Shown piece by piece: positions 51,605 to 54,691 of a stretch of DNA of 54,691 bases (position 1 is its first letter; each line of letters opens with the position of its first letter). The DNA comes from Micromonospora tarensis (lineage in GTDB: Bacteria > Actinomycetota > Actinomycetes > Mycobacteriales > Micromonosporaceae), in contig NZ_JAEVHL010000019.1 in assembly GCF_016803395.1 (NCBI RefSeq), forward strand, positions 1-54,691. The letters run 5' to 3'. The notes under the pieces are model-generated. The model saw nothing but the letters and a program-made list of their open reading frames with translations, had not been told where the DNA came from and searched no databases. The position numbers and the translations under genes were made by a program.

Positions 51605-52874
51605 CCGAGCACCTGTTCGCCGACCCAGCCGCCCGGTTGGCAGCCCGGTGGGATGGCGAAGACGGCGGAGCCGATCGGGGTGGTCCACTCGTTGAGCAGG
51701 TCCCGGTCTGCCAGCCGGCGTTGGATCGGCAGGAACTGGCGGGCGATGTCCGCCTGGTACGAGGTGAAGATCAGGCCGGCGTCGGCATCGCCGTCGGCGG
51801 TGGGCACCCCGTCGTAGTTGTAGGGCCGGCGCAGGATTTTCAGCCGGTCGTCGGTGACGTGGGCGCGGGTCAGGTGGGAGAAGTCGGGGATGACGGTGAG
51901 GCCGTGCGCGTCGGTGGCGGCGAAGTCGGGTTCGTCGTGCTCGGCGGTGCCGGTCAGCGGCGCGCCGGTGTCGAGCCGCCGCCCGACGGCGAGTTCGCGG
52001 TCGGTACGGCCGAGCAGGTCCCAGGTCTCCAGGTTCATGCTGATCCGCCGGACGACGAGCGTGCTGCTGTCGCGCAGCCACCCGGGCCCGTCCGGCACCC
52101 AGACGGCGCTGTCCAGTGGCGCCCCTGGGCGGGGGTTCGCGGTGCCGTCGAGCTGGCCGAACAGGTTGCGTTGGGTGTGGCCGCCCGGCTCGACGCCGGG
52201 GCTGCGGCGGAAGCCCTGTTGGACCCAACGGACGGTCGCGAAGGGTCGGCTGTCCTTGAGCAGCACCCGTTGCGCGTGGGCGACGGTGATCGCGTCGTCG
52301 GCGCAGATCTGGAGCAGCAGGTCACCGCCGGTCCACGCTGGCTGGAGCCGGTCGACGCGGAAGGCGGGTAGGTCGGTGACCGAGGCCGGCCGCCGGTCGT
52401 CGACGCCGGCGGCACGGTAGAGGCCGGGGCCGAAGCCGAAGGTCACTGTCAGCCGGGCGGGCAGCAGCCCGAGTTCTGCCTCGGTGTCGGCCAGCGCGGG
52501 TTGGCCCTGGGTGAGCCGGGCCGCGTCGTCGCTGAGCAGTCGCAGCATCCGACCGAGTGCGGCCCGGTCGGTGCCGGGGCGCACTGTCAACGCGACGAAT
52601 GCGGCGTGTGCCTGCGGTTCGGTGGTCACGCCGGCCTGCCGGGCGCCGTGGAACGGCTCGACCAGGGCGCCAACGCTCGCCACCGGCGTCGTGCCGGTGC
52701 CGGCCGTCCGCTCTCCGGTTCCCTCGGCACGGGTCGCGGCGATCGTCGCGCCGCCAGCGAGGGCCCCACCGGCGACCAGGGCCCCACCGGCGACCAGGGC
52801 CCCACCGGCGACCAGGGCCCCGCCGTGAGCAGGCCCCGCCTGCTCACCGGCCGGACAGGTGACGCGCCGGTCAC
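51601..52874 (-). CDS. DyP-type heme peroxidase, Tat-exported, frame broken in signal
   Basis: The main frame (51601-52683 and upstream) is a DyP/EfeB-type peroxidase with GxxDG motif NLFGQLDGTANPR, the distal Asp in it, a proximal His (FSHLTRAHV region) and C-terminal IFTSYQADIARQFLPIQRRL. The signal starts at GTG 52874, overlapping the PCuAC stop (GTGA), and reads VRPVSRRGLLTAG. Then a one-base loss at the GGGGCCC run near 52818 separates it from the hydrophobic core (repeated ALVAGG). Restoring one G gives a standard Tat signal. It is typically co-located with copper genes in actinomycetes (DtpA-like). Confidence 0.85.
52761..52821. repeat. 18-base tandem repeat inside the Tat signal of the DyP gene
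   Basis: Three perfect copies of GGGCCCCACCGGCGACCA (52761-52814) are followed by a partial copy. Each copy codes for ALVAGG on the minus strand, so copy number sets the length of the hydrophobic core. It lies directly beside the apparent frameshift, as expected for slippage or assembly error in a repeat. Confidence 0.9.
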
Positions 52875-53470
52875 GATGCCGGGCTCATGCTCATTCCCGG
52901 CGTGGCGCTCATGCCGGGCATGGGCTGGCCGTGCCCGGGGGCGTAGCTTTCCTGAGCGCCGGTGAACGGTTTGACGACGGCGTTGAACTGCTGGGTCTTG
53001 CCGTCGGCGAAGGCCAGCGTGAAGCTCAACTCGTCGCCGGCCTGGACGGGCTTGGCGAGGTTCATCAGCATGAGATGGTCGCCGCCGGGCTCCAACGCGT
53101 GCGTGCTCTTCGCCTTGATGACGATGCCGCCCTGCTTGGCCCGCATGACCATCTTGCCGTCCTTCATGGTCATCTCGTGCAGCTCCATGGGCGACACCGA
53201 GGTCGTGGCACCAGTGACGGTGACGTCGGTGTCGCCGTCGTTGACCAGGGTCCCGAAGGCCGCCGTCATCCCCTTGTCGGCCGCCTTGACCCACGGGTCG
53301 CGGATGCCGACCACACCCGCGACGGCGCTCGTGGAGGCCGACGGGCTCGGCTGCGCCGCGGTTGACGGCCCGGACGAGCCGCAGCCGGCGGCACCGACCG
53401 TCAGGAGCGCGACGGTGGTGAGGACGGCGGCCGAGGCTCGGCGCGGTCCAACGAAACTGGTGGTGCGCAT
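52871..53470 (-). CDS. PCu(A)C-type copper chaperone lipoprotein
   Basis: This encodes 199 residues. A lipoprotein signal ends VGAAGC, lipid at about Cys30, followed by a Ser/Pro tether. The PCuAC domain has the copper motif H-x-M...H-x-M (ELHEMTM, GGDHLMLMNL), then a Met/His tail (GHGQPMPGMSATPGMSMSP) that may bind more copper. It delivers Cu(I) outside the membrane, typically for oxidases. The ATG follows GGAGGAAG. The stop overlaps the DyP start. Confidence 0.92.
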   Translation of the reverse strand: MRTTSFVGPRRASAAVLTTVALLTVGAAGCGSSGPSTAAQPSPSASTSAVAGVVGIRDPWVKAADKGMTAAFGTLVNDGDTDVTVTGATTSVSPMELHEMTMKDGKMVMRAKQGGIVIKAKSTHALEPGGDHLMLMNLAKPVQAGDELSFTLAFADGKTQQFNAVVKPFTGAQESYAPGHGQPMPGMSATPGMSMSPAS

Positions 53471-53538
53471 GTGTTCTTCCTCCGATGGTTGCTGCTGGAG
53501 GAAGAGTCGGGCGCGGTACGTCGAAAGTTCCGGACCGG

Positions 53539-54474
53539 TCAGGGCAGGTTGATCGTGTACTCGGCGGTGTGCACCTGCCCGCCGACCTGGAAGTCGAAGA
53601 AGGCGCGGTACCGGCCGGCGCTGGGGGCGGTCAGCCAGAACTTGACCTGCCCGTCGACCAGTTCCGGTTCGGGGTGGACGTGCACGTACCCGAGGTCACC
53701 CTCGCGGACGACCACGAGGTGCCCGTACGCGCCCAGGTACCGTTCGAGCGCGGCCGGTCCCGCCCCACCGGCGCGGTTGACCTGGAAGTGCATCGGCGCC
53801 GTCACCGCCGCCGTGGGCGTACCGGTCATGGTCACCTCGAACGGCCCGGCCGTCGCCGTCGGCCGTGCCGGGGGCAGCGGGGCGGGAGCGTACGCCCCGG
53901 GCACGTCGTGGTCGACGCCCAGGACGAGAGGCCGTGCCGTGCCGTCGGCGGCGGTGACGGAGAAGTCGGCGTAGACGCGGTAGCCGCCGGGGCGGGACAG
54001 CGTCAGCGGCACGCTCCAGGTGCCGTCGGGCGCCATCGTCGGGTGCAGGTGCTGGTAGCCCCCCAGATCGCGCCCGACCACGATCAGGTGCAACGGCTTG
54101 TCGTGCACGACCGTGAAGCGGGTCGCCGGCTGCCGGTCGGTGCCGACGATCCGGAACCGGTAGTCCGCGCGTACCCCCTTGGGTTGGGACCGCTCCAGCG
54201 GTTGCAGGGTGTAGCCGCCGGCGCTGACCGTCGTGCCGGTGGCCAGCGTCTCCCCGGTGCCGCCGTCGCCCGGGTGGGAGTGCGGCCCGGTGCCGGCGGG
54301 GTGTTGGTGCCCGTCGCTCGCGGACACCGCGCGTCCGGACGCGGTCGGTCCGCTGGCCGGCCGCGCGTTGCCGGCCGGCTCGTCGCCGTTCGTGCCGATG
54401 CGGGCCAGACCGAACCCGGCCAGCAGGGCGACCACCAGCCCACCGACGAGCATCGCCAGGTGGGCGTTGCTCAT
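53539..54474 (-). CDS. His-rich single-pass membrane protein of the copper operon
   Basis: This encodes 311 residues. An N-terminal anchor (HLAMLVGGLVVALLAGFGLARIG) is followed by a His/Gly-rich segment (DGHQHPAGTGPHSHPGD), then two beta-rich Ig-like segments (KPLHLIVVGRDLGGYQHLHP, GHLVVVREGDLGYVHVHPEPE) with regularly spaced His, suited to metal binding. The ATG at 54474 follows AGGAATC. The frame remains open to the window edge, so an earlier start cannot be excluded. It heads the run with PCuAC, DyP, CopC and PepSY genes. Family not named with certainty. Confidence 0.8.
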   Translation of the reverse strand: MSNAHLAMLVGGLVVALLAGFGLARIGTNGDEPAGNARPASGPTASGRAVSASDGHQHPAGTGPHSHPGDGGTGETLATGTTVSAGGYTLQPLERSQPKGVRADYRFRIVGTDRQPATRFTVVHDKPLHLIVVGRDLGGYQHLHPTMAPDGTWSVPLTLSRPGGYRVYADFSVTAADGTARPLVLGVDHDVPGAYAPAPLPPARPTATAGPFEVTMTGTPTAAVTAPMHFQVNRAGGAGPAALERYLGAYGHLVVVREGDLGYVHVHPEPELVDGQVKFWLTAPSAGRYRAFFDFQVGGQVHTAEYTINLP

Positions 54475-54567
54475 TCGCGATTCCTGGGCCACGGCGTCGT
54501 CGTGCCGGTCCGGCTGCGGCAGCGCGTCGACCGGCGCGGACCGTGCCTCGTCCTCCTCCCTGGCCAC

Positions 54568-54650
54568 GGTCCGCGTCGACCGGCCTGCTGCCCGGTCCGC
54601 GTCGGCCCGGTCTGCTGTCCGGTCTGGGTCGGCCCGGTCTGCGTGTCCGG
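54568..54650. repeat. imperfect ~27-base tandem repeats at window edge
   Basis: Three degenerate copies of a GGTCCGCGTCGGCCCGGTCTG-like unit (26, 27 and 28 bases) follow each other upstream of the His-rich gene. In the minus frame they read as repeated ADRAD-type units. The unequal unit lengths mean the frame is not preserved across them. Whether this is coding or spacer depends on sequence beyond the window. Confidence 0.5.
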
Positions 54651-54691
54651 TCGCGCCGGCGCGGTCGCGGTGGAGTTCCGTCGCGGTGACG

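Noticed and set aside
52761..52821. CRISPR-like interpretation of the 18-base repeat
   Set aside because: Copies are contiguous without spacers and code for a repeated hydrophobic hexapeptide.

Overview
The window is very GC-rich actinomycete DNA, and most of it is coding. The best fit is Micromonosporaceae (Micromonospora or a close relative). Evidence for this is the module at 47.6-49.3 kb (XRE/DUF5753 regulator, DUF397 protein and two small proteins of a kind I associate with this family), the many GTG starts, and a ram-type morphogenetic cluster. No rRNA, tRNA or CRISPR array was seen.

Layout. (1) 1-9.7 kb: the tail of an IS481-type transposase, a small aromatic-rich secreted protein, then a SapB-type class III lanthipeptide cluster. 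It comprises ramC (LanKC synthetase), ramS (precursor with an almost exact SapB core), ramA and ramB (ABC exporter), two RamR-like LuxR/NarL regulators on the opposite strand, and a Pro-rich membrane protein. (2) 9.8-20.6 kb: a minus-strand run reading tannase/feruloyl esterase, livG, livF, livK, livH, livM, TetR, SDR. It looks like a system that hydrolyses an aromatic ester outside the cell and imports a product; a secreted type-B carboxylesterase is divergent to it. (3) 20.6-25.3 kb: alpha/beta hydrolase, GNAT, HEAT-repeat protein and AraC regulator, interleaved with IS5-like transposase debris and a broken TPR-like gene. (4) 25.4-31.0 kb: GH97 glycosidase plus a three-gene sugar ABC importer. 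(5) 31.4-36.0 kb: DoxX-like protein, orphan LuxR regulator, secreted SMP-30-like beta-propeller protein, MalY-type aminotransferase. (6) 36.1-43.3 kb: an amino-sugar locus (rpiR, SIS, ngcEFG-like importer, secreted GH16 with chitin-binding-like domain), with divergent nagK behind an operator-like repeat. (7) 43.4-46.3 kb: a molybdopterin oxidoreductase whose Fe-S ligands are replaced, with a helical partner. (8) 46.4-47.6 kb: a less GC-rich SDR gene bracketed by repeats. (9) 47.6-49.3 kb: the XRE/DUF397 module. (10) 49.4-54.7 kb: a copper/peroxidase operon (His-rich membrane protein, PCuAC lipoprotein, Tat DyP peroxidase, CopC, PepSY protein).

A recurring oddity is that seven reading frames are each broken by what looks like exactly one missing base: twice in ramA, and once each in a TPR-like fragment, malY, a small protein, the PepSY gene and the DyP Tat signal. 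The uniform direction and the GC-run settings of several make sequencing or assembly deletion the leading explanation, so these genes are probably intact in the organism. I treat them as joined genes but flag every break.

Most distinctive biology: the near-perfect SapB precursor outside Streptomyces with two complementary-degenerate RamR-like regulators; the esterase-Liv-TetR-SDR operon; the Fe-S-less molybdopterin enzyme; and the repeat-bracketed SDR cassette whose catalytic Tyr is Phe.
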